A stretch of 64,000 nt of DNA, taken from the NCBI RefSeq assembly GCF_027942865.1, contig NC_134525.1, positions 31,991,657 through 32,055,656 on the forward strand. Reading direction: 5' to 3'. Under the pieces are notes generated by a model. That model did no database searches. It was not told the DNA's origin and was given only the letters and a program-made list of their open reading frames with translations. This stretch comes from Odontesthes bonariensis (Eukaryota; Chordata; Actinopteri; Atheriniformes; Atherinopsidae). Positions within the stretch are counted from its first letter, which is position 1. Every line of letters starts with the position of its first letter. This document shows, piece by piece, positions 33,401 to 45,718 of the stretch. A program made the position numbers and the translations under genes.

Positions 33401-35143
33401 ATTTTGTCAAACTTTGAAGTGGTATAAAACCTGTTTCTTCCATAAGTAGTTCATGAAACCTAGGCTGCTGGACTAAGTACATCATGGACTACTACCATGA
33501 GTACTATCAAGTACTTTCACTGTATACTTTGTGAGTAATCCATAGACAAACTGAACAAGAACGGACCTATTTTGTCAAACTTTGAAGTGGTATAAAACCT
33601 GTTTCTTCCATAAGTAGTTCATGAAACCTACACTGCCGGACTAAGTACATCATGGACTACTACCATGAGTACTATCAAGTACTTTCACTGTATACTTTGT
33701 GAGTAATCCATAGACAAACTGAACAAGAATGGACCTATTTTGTCAAACTTTGAAGTGGTATAAAACCTGTTTATTCCATAAGTAGTTCATGAAACCTACA
33801 CTGCCGGACTAAGTACATCATGGACTACTACCATGAGTACTATCAAGTACTTTCACTGTATACTTTCCGCGTAATTCATAGACAAATTCCCTTAAACTGA
33901 ACAAGAATGGACCTATTTTGTTTAACTTTGATGTGGTATAAAACCTGTTTCTTCCATAAGTAGTTCATGAAACCTGTACTGCTGGACTAAGTACATCATG
34001 GACTACTACCATAAGTACTATCAAGTACATTCCCTGTATACTTTCCGCGTAATTCATAGACAAAGTCCCCTAAACTGAACAAGAATGGACCTATTTTGTC
34101 TAACTTTGAAGTGATATAAAACCTGTTTCTTCCATAAGTAGTTCATGAAACCTATACTGCTGGACTAAGTACATCATGGACTACTACCATGAGTACTATC
34201 AAATACTTTCACTGTATACTTTGTGAGGAATCCATAGACAAACTGAACAAGAATGGACCTATTTTGTCAAACTTTGAAGTGGTATAAAACCTGTTTCTTC
34301 CATAAGTAGTTCATGAAACCTATGCTGCTGGACTAAGTACACAATGGACTACTACCATGGGTACTATAAAGTACTTTCACTGTATACTTTGTGAGTAATC
34401 CATAGACAAACTGAACAAGAATGGACATATTTTGTCAAACTTTGATGTGGTATAAAACCTGTTTCTTCCATAAGTAGTTCATGAAACCCACACTGCCGGA
34501 CTAAGTACATCTTGGACTACTACCATGGGTACTATCAAGTACTTTCACTGTATACTTTCCAAGTAATTCATAGACAAAGTCCCTTAAACTGAACAAAAAT
34601 AAAACTATTTTGTCTAACTTTGAAGTGGTATAAAACCTGTTTCTTCCATAAGTAGTTCATGAAACCTATACTGACAGACTAATTACATCATGGACTACTA
34701 CCACGAGTACTATCAATAACTTTCACTGTATACTTTCCGAGTAATCCATAGACAAACTGAACAAGAATGGACCTATTTTGTCTAACTTTAATGTGGTATA
34801 AAAGCTGTTTCTTCCATAAGTAGTTCATGAAACCTATACTGACAGACTAATTACATCATGGACTACTACCATGAGTACTATCAAGTACTTTCACTGTATA
34901 CTTTGTGAGTAATCCATAGACAAACTGAACAAGAATGGACCTATTTTGTCAAACTTTGAAGTGGTATAAAACCTGTTTATTCCATAAGTAGTTCATGAAA
35001 CCTACACTGCCGGACTAAGTACATCATGGACTACTACCATTGGTACTATCAAGTACTTTCACTGTATACTTTCCAAGTAATTCATAGACAAAGTCTCTTA
35101 AACTGAACAAAAATAAACCTATTTTGTCTAACTTTGAAGTGGT
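30432..35143 (+). repeat. Left satellite array (168-178-bp monomer), about 27 copies
   Basis: Head-to-tail monomers of 168 bp (31081 to 31249 is one exact period), or about 177 bp when they contain the extra AGTCCCTTA-like insert after GACAAA. Each monomer has CATGGACTACTACCATG (an imperfect palindrome), TACTATCAAGTACTTTCACT and CCATAAGTAGTTCATGAAAC. Monomers near 30.5 kb are the most diverged. From about 32081 a block of eight monomers repeats with a 1374-bp period (32081 and 33455), a higher-order repeat. The array is cut at 35143 by the hAT sequence. Confidence 0.95.
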
Positions 35144-36720
35144 TGCTCGAACAAAATTTATTAATCACAATTAATCGCTAGAGGGCACTACTGTCTGTAG
35201 TAACTTGAACAGAGCGTGAGAACGAGAGGTGAAGTTCACCTGGTGAACACATCTTGCGAGGGACCAGGGTTGAAGACAAAATGAAGCGGGCGAAAAGAAG
35301 TGCTGTGTGGGACCATTTCAACATTATTAATGCAGGCAAAGAAGTCAAATGTTCGCTGTGTCATGCGGTATTGAAATACAACAGTTCAACTAGGTCACTC
35401 AGTTATCATTTGAACACTGTGCATGGAGCTGTCCTGCATGGCACCCGTGCACCTGGTCAACCTACAATCAAAGCTACACTGGGAAGGCGAGCGTGTGATG
35501 AGAGAAGGGCGGAGGGCATTACAGAGAGCATATGCAGCATGATCGAGAGAGATTTGATGCCAATCAACACAGTTGACGGTGCAGGATTTCAGGATCTCAT
35601 TGCGATCCTAGAGCCAGGCTACAATATCCCTTCGAGGCCATCAATAACCTCCCGCCTCGAGGTTCGCTACGAAAAAAGGAAGAGTGAGCTTAAAACAACG
35701 CTAGCTACTGCTACTGCTGTAGCTCTGACAACAGACTGTTGGACGGCTCTAACAACAGAAAGCTACATTACCGTGACGTGCCACTACAACGACGAGAACT
35801 GGCAGCTAAAATCGGCAGTCCTGACTACGACGAACATGTCGGAAAGACACACCGCTGACAATTTAGCTGACAAGCTTAATGAGGTTGTGGAGACTTGGGG
35901 ACTCTCCGGTCGCGTTACAGCGTGTGTTCACGACAACGCAAGAAACATTGTCAATGCAAACAACCCCACACGAGTCACTTGGAAATCGGTTGCATGTTTT
36001 GCACACACTCTAAATCTCGCAGTCAATGACGGCTTTGCTGCTGCTGTGGTAAGCAGAGCAATAGTGGCAGCGGGAAGGTTGGTGAAACATTTCCACCACA
36101 GCACAATCGCAACCAAAGCCCTGGGTGAAAAGCAACAGCAAATGTCGCTTCCACTGCATCGCCTCATTCAATCCTGTAAAACCAGGTGGAACTCAGTCTG
36201 CGACATGTTTGAGCGCCTAGTCGAACAGCGGTGGGCCGTGTCAGCCGTATTATCAGACCGTTCCGTGACCAAACTGGCAGATGCGAGGACTCTGGAGTTG
36301 AGAGACGACTACTGGCAGCTAATGGAAGATATGGCACCGATGTTGGGAACCCTGAAGTGTGCAACTACGGTGATGTCTGCCGAGTCGGAGGTGTCAATCT
36401 CAAACACTTACCCCATCACGTTCAGTCTAATCAACAACCACCTCGGCGCTGCAGACGGGGACAGCCACAAAGTCGCAGAGTTCAAGGAAAGAGTGCGAGA
36501 TTCGCTGGGCGAGCGCATGAAGGTATGTATCCATTAATTATTAAAATGATCTATATTCAATAATAATAACAATAATGATACAAAAAATGACGCAAACAAT
36601 AGGCCCTAATGTAATTGTCATTCAATTGTATCCTTTTTAATAATTGTATGCCTATTGTTTCTATTTTCAACAGATTAAGTCTGATGACCTCGACTCATCC
36701 ACCCATATGGTCGCAACTAT

Positions 36721-37526
36721 AGCCTCTTTCACACTGCCGAATAACCCGCGTTTAATTCGCGAATTTAGTGTGTCCGCTGTTGCGTTCACACTGCCGACCC
36801 GGGTTGCCGCGTCAACTCGACTCGCCTTTCGACCCGCGTCGGACCCTAGTCTTTTTGCCGAGCCGAGTTTGATGTGAACGCAATCGACGCGGGTCGGACG
36901 TGGGCGTGACGTGAGGAGTTTAAAAAACATAATGGACAGCTGATTCAGAACAACAGCGACAGGTGAGGACAAGTTTTACTCTGTTTTAGCCTACATCAAG
37001 TTGGAGACACTTTTTAATATGGCCAACTGGGGAGACAAGGAGGTCCGCGAGCTCCTCAGCCTCCGAGCAGAGGACGTTATTTACCGCCACATTTCGGGGA
37101 CGGTGTTCGCATTCTTCTGCTTCAAATTGTAGCTGGATTTCCTCAATTTGGAGGTTATAGTGCTCCCGTATTCTCCGCATATGTTCATCGGCGGCATCCC
37201 ACGTTGTAACCATCCACATAAAGTAACAATTCCATGAACTGCATTGCATAAACGATATCTCAAGGTGTCCCGCCATCGTTTGTTTGAAAAATTTGATGCA
37301 GACAGGTGTATTTAACCCTACCTCCGACGCATGGCTTGTGCCTACGTCATTGTACACGCCCAGCATTTTATGCGTTTCGTGTGACGCTCTGCCACTAGGC
37401 AACGCCCCCTGAACTCGGCTTCAGGCGACACGGGTCACCAACACACCAAGCGTTCACATTGCTCGACGCGGGTCGAAGGTGCAATTTGGACCCGCTAAGG
37501 TAGCGGGTCGCAGTGTGAAAGGGGCT
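36721..37526. mobile_element. Harbinger-type non-autonomous element inside the hAT gene
   Basis: Termini AGCCTCTTTCACACTG and, at the other end, the reverse complement of AGCCCCTTTCACACTG. Flanked by a 3-bp TAT duplication (36718-36720 and 37527-37529), as expected of PIF/Harbinger. CpG-rich, with repeated CACACTGCCGA words. It keeps the start of a Myb/SANT-like coding frame (37019-37132). Confidence 0.8.
37019..37132 (+). pseudogene. Myb/SANT-like fragment (Harbinger accessory protein)
   Basis: A 37-codon frame beginning MANWGDKEVRELLSL and continuing RAEDVIYRHISGTV, which resembles the start of the Myb/trihelix-like protein carried by Harbinger elements (W-x-DKEVR-x-LLS). It runs into unrelated residues and a stop, so only the first helices remain. 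An overlapping minus-strand open frame (36986-37402) has no motif I recognise. Confidence 0.5.
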
Positions 37527-38534
37527 TATGCTTGACCCTCGCCACAAACACCTGGGATTTCTACCTCCAGCTACCAGGAGCTCAGCTCATTCTAAACTGC
37601 TTGAAATGGCTACAGCTGAACGCGACAGCGTCACAGCAACAGGTGCCGCCACCGCTGGAGACGGGAACACTATCCAGACAGCAGCGCCTCAGCGACATGG
37701 GGCTACATCTGCTATGAGTCTACTCCTGGGTGAAACCTATTCCAATGCTCGCAAAGGTGGCGTGGAGAGCGAAGTGGAGATTTACTTAAAGGACCCTCCT
37801 GCAATTCTTGAGTCGAACCCCACATGCTGGTGGAAAGTGAATGAAGGGAGGTTTCCGACGCTGGCAAAACTAGCAAAACGGTATTTGTGTACGCCAGGCA
37901 CATCAGTCCCATCTGAGCGTGTATTTTCAGCAGCTGGCCTCACTGTAAATAGACTGCGCACACGCCTTACCCCTGACCACAGAAGGCAGAAAAATGTTGT
38001 GCATGTTTCAGTTGAGGATTTCCTAATTAATAGCTTAGATGCAGTTTCTTCATAATCTATAGGCTCAATAATTTTCTGTTTGGCTCTCTATTTAATTTCT
38101 TTTATTGTTTTTTTGTTTTAAATGTGTAATGTTTCAAATGCACGAACTGAGCCAGTCCTTAATTTATTTGTTTTTTTTAAAAACATTTTTTATTAAAGAA
38201 TGTATTTTGTTATACCATAAAAAAACATGTCTGCTTTCTTTTCCTAATGCATAATTACTTGAGGAATATGTAATATAATATAATACAATATAATTATCAT
38301 AATATAATATATACTTTTTGAATTCGGTGTTTTAACTAGCTGATATTTTTAAAGGCCCTATTGAAACACTGAAATTCAGGTGAAAAACGCCGCTTATCAA
38401 TTAATCGTAAGTCGATCGATAAGATCAGTCAACTAATGATTAATGAATTAATCGATAATTTGCATCCCTAACTCCTACAGATCTTTAATCTTTATTCTCA
38501 CTTTTTAACGGTGTGTCTGGTTCTCTAGCGTAGC

Positions 38535-39378
38535 ATGGCTACCAGTTCTCTTCCTCCATCTCCTGCTTTCACCTGCTCCGTGTGTCAGATGTTTAGTTAC
38601 TCCTCTGCCTCCTTTAGCGATAATGGTACATGTAACAAATGTAGTCTTTTTGTAGTTTTGGAGGCGAGATTATCTGAATTGGAAGCTCGGCTCTGCACTG
38701 TTGAAAATCAACCGATAGCGAGCCAGGTCCCTTTAGCCAGTGTGGAGCCACCTAGCGTAGCTAGCTCAATTAGCCTCCCCCTAGCAGAACCTGAGCAGCC
38801 AGGATTACAACGTGGCTGGGTGACTGTCAGGAAGAGGCATAGCTCTAAAGTAAAGCCCGTTGTTCACCATCGACCTGTCCACGCTTCAAACAGATTTTCC
38901 CCACTCAGCGACACACCCGCTGAGGACAAAACCCTGGTAATTGGCAGCTCCATAGTCAGAAACGTGGCATTAGAGACACCAGCGGCCATAGTCAAATGCA
39001 TTCCAGGGGCCAGAGCGGGCGACATAGAATCCTATTTAAAACTGCTGGCTAAGGATAAACGTAAATATGGTAAAATAGTTATTCACGTCGGCGTTAATGA
39101 CACCTGGTTACGCCAATCGGAGGTCACTAAAATTAATGTTGCATCGGTGTGTGATTTTGCCAAAACAATGTTGGACTCCGTAGTTTTCTCTGGACCCCTG
39201 CCAAATCTGACCAGTGATGACATGTTTAGCCGCATGTCGTCCTACAATCGCTGGTTATCTAGATGGTGTCCAGCAAACAACGTGGGCTACAGAGATAATT
39301 GGCAATCTTTTTGGAGAAAACCTGGTCTGATGAGGAGAGACGGCATCCATCCCACTTTGGAAGGAGCTGCTCTCATCC
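38535..39378 (+). pseudogene. L2 ORF1 (SGNH/esterase-like), C-terminus lost by deletion
   Basis: Starts with a CxxC...CxxC zinc-ribbon-like head ([11 protein letters not shown] ... [10 protein letters not shown]), then a short leucine-rich coiled coil ([16 protein letters not shown]), then the esterase-like core: [14 protein letters not shown] (Ser box), [30 protein letters not shown] and [14 protein letters not shown] (Asp/His box). All catalytic-type residues are present, unlike the relative at 2849. At about 39378 the reading frame passes directly into endonuclease sequence, so the ORF1 end, the inter-ORF region and the first endonuclease blocks have been deleted. Confidence 0.8.
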
Positions 39379-40893
39379 CAGAAACCTCTTGTGTTTGTTG
39401 TTGTGTATCGTCCACCTGGCCCTTATTCTGAGTTTCTGTCTGAATTCTCAGAGTTTTTATCCCAGTTAGTGCTGAGTACAGATAAAGTCATTGTAGTGGG
39501 TGACTTTAATATTCATGTAGATGTTGAAAATGACAGCCTGAATATGAACTTTAATTCTATATTAGACTCTATTGGATTTTCTCAGTGTTCACAGACCGAC
39601 TCACTGCCTTAATCACACCCTTGATCTTGTGCTGACTTATGGCATTGAGAGTGAACAGTTAACAGTGTTCCCTCATAACCCTGTCTTATCTGACCATTTT
39701 CTGATAACCTTTGAGTTTACATTACTTGACTATACAGTTTCTGAGAAGAAATGTACATATAGAAGGTGTCTATCAGAGGATGCTGTAACCAGATTTAAAG
39801 AATTAATTCCATCATCCTTTTCTTCACTGCCATGTGCAGATATGACAGAAGACGACTACCTAAACTTTACTCCAGCAACACTTGACTCTCTTGTTGACAG
39901 CACTATAGTTTCAATGCGTACAGCACTGGACAATGTTGCCCCTCTGAAAAGGAAGGTAATCAGTCAGAAGAGGTTGGCTCCTTGGTATAATTCACAGCTG
40001 TGTGCTTTAAAGCAGACTGCAAGAAAGTTCCTCTAATTTAGAAAAGTCTCAATTAGTCTGGAAAGATAGTTTAATAACGTATAAGAAAGTCCTTCGTAAA
40101 GCTAGAACTGCTTATTATTCATCATTGATAGAAGAGAATAAGAATAATCCCAGGTTTCTTTTCAGCACTGTAGCCAGTCTGACAAAGAGTCCGAGCTCTG
40201 TTGAGCCAGGTAGTCCTTTAACTCTCAGCAGTGATGATTTCATGAGCTTCTTTATTAATAAAATTGTTTCTATAAGAGAGAAGATTGATGGAGTCCTTCC
40301 CACTATTATCAGTGATGTATCATCAAGTACAGCAGCTTTAGAAGTATCTTTAGAACCTGATTTGTATTTAGATGGCTTCTGCCCAGTTGATCTCTCTGAA
40401 CTAACAACAGCAATAGTCTCTTCTAAACCATCAACTTGTGTTTTAGACCCAATCCCAACCAGACTGTTCAAGGAGGTTTTCCCATTAATTGACACTTCCA
40501 TATTGGATTTGATCAATCTGTCTTTGTTGACAGGATATGTACCTCAGACTTTTAAAGGTCCCATGGCATGAAATTTTCACTTTTTAAGGTTGTTTAACAT
40601 TAATATGAGTTCCTCTAGCCTGCCTGCGGTCCCCCAGTGTCTAAAAATGACGATAGACCTAAACCATGCACTGGAAATTATTCTCTGCCTTTGGAAATGT
40701 GACCATGCAGAAGGCCTGATCGAGAAAGCCGCCGCTTATGACGTGTGCCCGCTTATGACGTGGAGGTTGTTTCCACCCAGAGCCAATAAACTGCCTTTCC
40801 CCGCCCACAGCTCTTTGGCCAGCTCATTGTAAAATCAGTTGAAAGTCTGCGCAACGCCATCTTGATTTTTCTGCGTAGGATATCTAACACACC

Positions 40894-43800
40894 ATGGCTG
40901 ATCGAAAGCATAACATTTGCTCTGTACATGGATGTACAACGGATCTAAAAAATCTTTTTAAAGCTCCTGCATCAGAACCCCTAAAGAGCCAGTGGTCAGA
41001 TTTTGTTTTTTCTGGGAAAGTGACAAAAGAACAGAAGAGATTTGTGTATGTGTGCGCCAAACATTTCACGGAGGATTGTTTCCAAAACTTGGGCCAATAC
41101 CGAGCTGGCCTTGCCGATCGTCTTAAAATGAACCCTGGATCAGTACCAACTCTCTTTGGCCCAACTACAGACCTCGGACAAGTAAGTAATTTAACGCTCT
41201 ATAATTGTCTTGCTTTTATGTATGTACAGTATAGTTAAATAGCTTGTTACCACAAGAAAGTGTCCTGAAAGTATCGTTAGCTCTGCAGCTAATAGCTAAT
41301 GCAGCTACTGTCGCTAATGTAACAGTAAATAGCATGAGGTATGCGAGTGGACACCTCATTTACTGTAACGCCAGTGTTGTGTACTTATTTGTTGTTTTGA
41401 TAGCCGTCCTGCTGTTGGTGTTATGGCGCGCACGATATCTGCCTTTCCCCTGATTAAAATGACTAGCACTACGTCCATCTTTGCAAACCAGAGCAATCAG
41501 CTGAGAATGTCAAAATCGCGATTAGCGATTAGCATAGGGCTAAGTCTTCAAATTTGCATTTGGAAGATATACAAAGTAATAACTTGTACTAATTTGACCT
41601 TGTTGTATCTACACAGGCCAGCACATCAAGTGCTTTTATTCAGCTGCCTCTCTCAAGGGATGTTGCCTGCCAGACAGACCAACTGGAAACACATACTGTA
41701 GCCACACAGCTATCCTTTAGGACTTTGAAGGCCCACATCAGAAGTGAAGGTATTTTGACCCTGTATTTATTTTGCTTGAGAAAACAACAGAACAAAACTT
41801 TACTAAAGACCAGTGTTATATTTTGCATGTCTTACTAATGATCGCAAGAAAAATTATTACAATGCGTTGGATGCAGCCTGAGCCTCATACAGTGGCTCAA
41901 TGGAGACAGAGGTGTAATCAAGTCCAAGTGATGGAAAATATGACTGCCATTCTACAGTTAAAATTACCCCTTTTCCTTAGGAGATGGACACCTGTCATTC
42001 TTTATATTGGTTAAGCATATAATTGTATAAGACGAATGTAACATAAGCTTGCAATCAAGGTGAACCTTTTTTTTTCTAATGTATTTTTATTTTAATTTTA
42101 TTTTAATTTTCAATTTTATTTGTATATGTGTGTTTTATGTATAATATTGTTATTATTATTATTTGTCTGTTTCTGTGTGGTGTGTTTGTTTGTATTGCCT
42201 ATACGTTATTGGCAATAAAGTAAAAAAAAGAAAGAAGTGAAGGTATGTTCTAGCCACCTTCAATAAGATGAGATTAACTTTATTGTCCCACATGTGAAAT
42301 TGGGTTAGAAGAGTGCTGTCACTGTATGAATACATCATATGTCATACACATGAATGACTTGACATATCAAACAAACATACATCCTGACGGTACAATGGTG
42401 ATATTTGTTGCAGGTGTCCAGGCAACTGTCTCCTGCAAAGACTTTGGTGTTGGGACGTCCAATGTAGACCCTTTGTTCCTGTCATCAACACCAGTAAAGA
42501 GACCATCCAAAAGACCTCGATTGGATCTTGAGGAGGAGCAGGAAGATGATGCATTGGAGGGAAGCTCTTTAGTGGATACCCCAAAGGGACAGGATTCCAC
42601 TTATGACCCTGCAGACTCTGTCACAGCGTCCGAAAACTCTACACTGAGGCTGTAAGTTATCATTATCTGTGTGTGAGTGTGAAGAAAATGTAGGGATTGT
42701 GAGAACTTTCATAATTTTTTTTTAATTGTATGGCATTCCAACATGAAGGATTGGTCTCAGCGAGACTGTTGTTGTTTATAGCATTACTTTTAGGATTATT
42801 TATGTGCATACAGATTATTCATCCGGCTTCAAGGAGTGTGCTGGTTTAAAGTACTGTCCAGATGAAAGCTCAATCTGATCAACTCAAAATGTGTTTTGCT
42901 TTCTTTGTGGTTTTATATAGAGAGGAGTCCTCCACTTCCACACACATCAAGAAGTACATAGTGTACGAGAACTGCATCATGCAGTTGTTTAATGCATGTC
43001 CGGTCTGCACACGGGCATGTGATGTGAAGACTCAAAGGCTGGGGACATTCCTGTCTGTGAAGCAGCGGTGTCCCCACTGCACATTTAGAAGACAATGGAA
43101 TAGCCAGCCTATCCTGGGTAGCACGCCAGCTGGAAACCTGCACCTTTCTGCCGCTGTGTACCTGAGTGGTGCATCTTTCATACAAATAGAAAAGGTAAAG
43201 TATGTGCAACTGTAGATACCGTAACTGAAATACTTGTATTTATATCAAATTACATGTATTATTTCTCCCCTCCACACCCAGGTCTTCAAGGCAATGAAGC
43301 TGGAGTTGTTTCGGTATGAAACATTTCGCCGGCATGCCAGAGCCTTCATTGAACCTGCAGTTATTCACCACTGGAAAGTCACACAGGATGTGAATCTGCA
43401 GCGGCTTACTCGGGAGGAAAAAGTCATACTCGGTGGTGACATGAGGGCTGATTCTCCAGGTATTGTTACTTGACTGAAGTATTGTATTTTGTACAGTGAT
43501 ATTGTTTGAAGTTCAAAGGAATGACAGCAGGCAGGGGGTGGTTTTATCAAGGTCTTTAGCTCCAACTATCTGTAGCCAAAGGCCAGCAATCAGAGTGTAA
43601 TAGTGCTGGCTCTGAGACACACAAAAGCCAGGGACCAGGTCTGATGGCTCTAAGCAGTGTGTTGTTATGTGAAGTTATGAATTGCACCTAAATATAAGAA
43701 TACATAATATGTATTGAATAGTGATTCCAAGTGTCATTATTTAAACCCAATTTTTAACAGGTCACTCTGCAAAATATGGGAGTTACACCATGATGGATCT

Positions 43801-45718
43801 CCAAACTAACACCGTTGTGGACATTCAGTTGGTCCAGGTGAGTTGTTGAAATTGACTCTGTAAAGGGGTTATTTGTTGTAATTTAAAAATCAAGGTCCAT
43901 AATACATTGTCTACTAATGTGTTTTTTTTTCTGTGGTGACAGAGCAACGAGGTTGGTGGTAGCTGCTATATGGAGAAAGAGGGCCTGACGAGGAGTCTGG
44001 CCTTGCTCGAGTCGCGTGACGTCAAACTGGATTGCATTGTCACCGATCGTCATCCTCAAGTTCAAAAGTTCCTCAGGGAGAGAAACATCACCCAGTACTA
44101 CGATGTGTGGCACTTCGCAAAAGGTAACTATTCAGGTTTTCAGGTAACCTAAAGTACTTATGGCATCTGAGGTGGAAAAGACGCTGGCGTTCACCAGTGA
44201 ATCAACATGTTTGGTCAAAGTCAGATGTTCAGAAATATCAACACCAAGATCTACTCTTTCCACCTCAGAGTCGTTAATCTGGACTGGTTGGTAGACTTTC
44301 TGCTGATATTGCCTGAAATCTATATATATCTCCTTAGTCTTGGTAACAATAGGAGTAGGTTGTTGTCTTGGCAACAGTTTGAAAGTCTATCTACCTCATT
44401 CAAGTAAGCCTGCTCATTGTTCTTAGAAATTAGGTCAACTACTGCTGTGTCATCAGAAAAATTGACAGCAGTGATGTTGGACAGTCAAATGCTGACATTA
44501 TGAGTCAATATTATCAAATGCTTTGAAATTGTTTTTGAATTGCTACAGCATAGTTGTCACTCTTACTCTTTACTAAGTGGAATGTTGTTTGCTTTCATTT
44601 TAGGAATTTCAAAGAAACTGGAAGTCCTATGTAAGATGAAAGACTGTGAGAAACTGAACAAGTGGATGAAAAGCATCAACAACCACATATACTGGACTGC
44701 AGCTAATTCAACCTCAGGGCCAGAGAGAATTGCCAAGTGGAACGCGATCCTCAACCATGTGCAAGATATCCACACGCATGAGAATCCTCTTTACCCCAAG
44801 TGTGAGCATGCAATCCGCACAACAACGGACAAAAAGAAATGGCTCCAAGCAGGTATCTCAACCAATATGCAGGCAAAATGTTAAAACAGCAAACAGACAA
44901 GCAAACAACGAGGTCATTGCTGTGATATTTGTTACTGTATTGTTTTCTAATAAGATATTTTGTTATTGTTTGCAGCAACTCCAGCTTTCTACAAGTTGGA
45001 GTCTCTGCTGACAAAGAAAAGAACGCTGAAGGATGTGGAAAAACTGAGCCCCCACCACCAAACGTCATCTTTGGAGGCTTTCCATGCAGTCATCCTTCGT
45101 TTTGCTCCAAAAAATGTAGTGTTTCCCTTTATTGGAATGCTGTGCAGGTAAAACAAATCTTTACTCAATACTTTTAGGAATTTTAGTTTAAAATATCTGT
45201 CAATATGAACAAATATTTTTATCTTGTACTTCCAGACTCTACCTGGCTGCTATGCATTTCAATGAAAATGCGGATCGACCACAGGCCGAAACGGAGGAAG
45301 GTGTACCCCTCTTTAAACTCTCCTTTCCAAAGTCTCGGAAGGGAGAGTGCAGAGCTAAACCAGTAAAGACGAAGGCGACCTTTGGTAATGGTTCAAATCA
45401 ATTAAAATGACACATTGTTTGGAATTTTAACATTTATTTCTCTCGAAGAAAAATGGATTACATACAAATACACAAAATGCACAGTAAAAACAAAACTCAA
45501 CCAATTAAATGGAGATATTGCTTGTGCTTTATGATACAGGTTATGTTTCTGACATGATGGACCTAATCTTCGATGAAGTCTTTTTTAACCCGACACCATA
45601 CAACGATGCGCTGTTGGCCATCTCTGTCCCAGAAAACTTATCAGCGCAGTATGAGAGGCCGGACAAGGAGGAGGTCATTGCCAGCTTTGTTTCAAGGTTC
45701 AAACAGGGGGCCGTTTAA
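40894..45718 (+). CDS. Kolobok transposase with N-terminal THAP domain (11 exons, 705 aa)
   Basis: Exons: 40894-41181, 41617-41749, 42414-42651, 42921-43194, 43282-43459, 43761-43837, 43943-44123, 44604-44852, 44976-45147, 45236-45384, 45540-45718; all GT-AG, phases consistent, 2118 coding bp. Residues 1-90 are a THAP zinc finger (ICSVHGC ... CAKHFTEDCF). A Cys-rich segment (CPVCTRACD ... RCPHCTFRRQW) precedes the catalytic core, with MMDLQTNTVVDIQLVQ (about 376) and IVTDRHPQVQKF (about 428). The C-terminal half includes INNHIYWTAANSTSGPERI and FAPKNVVFPFIGMLCRLYL. In exon 11 a run of five G (45706-45710) may hold an extra base: one base fewer would lead into a longer natural-looking end (FKPNIVAFLIRKLRADAQ). 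An L1 fragment lies in intron 2 directly beside the donor. Confidence 0.88.
41754..42232 (+). mobile_element. 5'-truncated L1 inserted at a splice donor
   Basis: Flanked by the 14-bp duplication AGAAGTGAAGGTAT (41740-41753 and 42233-42246) and ending in an A-rich tail (AAAGTAAAAAAAAGAA). It encodes the last part of an L1 ORF2 (IARKIITMRWMQPEPHTVAQ, LPLFLRRWTPVILYI, stop at 42012-42014). It landed across the exon 2/intron 2 boundary of the Kolobok transposase gene and duplicated it. Confidence 0.88.

Larger units (their letters stand above)
35254..38055 (+). pseudogene. hAT transposase (ZBED1-like), intact except for a MITE in exon 2
   Basis: Exon 1 runs 35254-36522 (an alternative start at 35281 fits the usual MKRAKRSAVWDHF opening), intron 36523-36673 (GTATGT ... 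CAACAG), exon 2 36674-38055. The BED finger is VWDHFNIINAGKEVKCSLC ... HLNTVHG. The RNase-H-like core includes LTTDCWTALTTESYI and CFAHTLNLAV. The C-terminal hAT dimerisation region is AKRYLCTPGTSVPSERVFSA. Exon 2 is interrupted at STHMVAT / MLDPRHKHLG by an 806-bp MITE that sits precisely between two TAT copies; outside it the frame is continuous. Apart from that I see no stop or frameshift. The product would transpose hAT elements in the nucleus. Confidence 0.85.
35144..38470 (+). mobile_element. hAT (ZBED-type) element, left terminus missing
   Basis: Contains a two-exon BED-finger transposase and ends at 38470 in TTGCATCCCTA, the reverse complement of a TAGGGATGCAA hAT-type terminus, preceded by the usual ATTAATCGAT-rich subterminal sequence. 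The left side begins inside comparable subterminal sequence (TTAATCACAATTAATCGC) right at the satellite junction, without the terminal repeat. It is therefore 5'-truncated and probably immobile. A Harbinger MITE interrupts exon 2. Confidence 0.8.

Noticed and set aside
36986..37402. 138-codon minus-strand frame inside the Harbinger MITE
   Set aside because: No motif recognised, and it overlaps the Myb/SANT-like frame on the other strand. It could be a relic, but I cannot support a gene.
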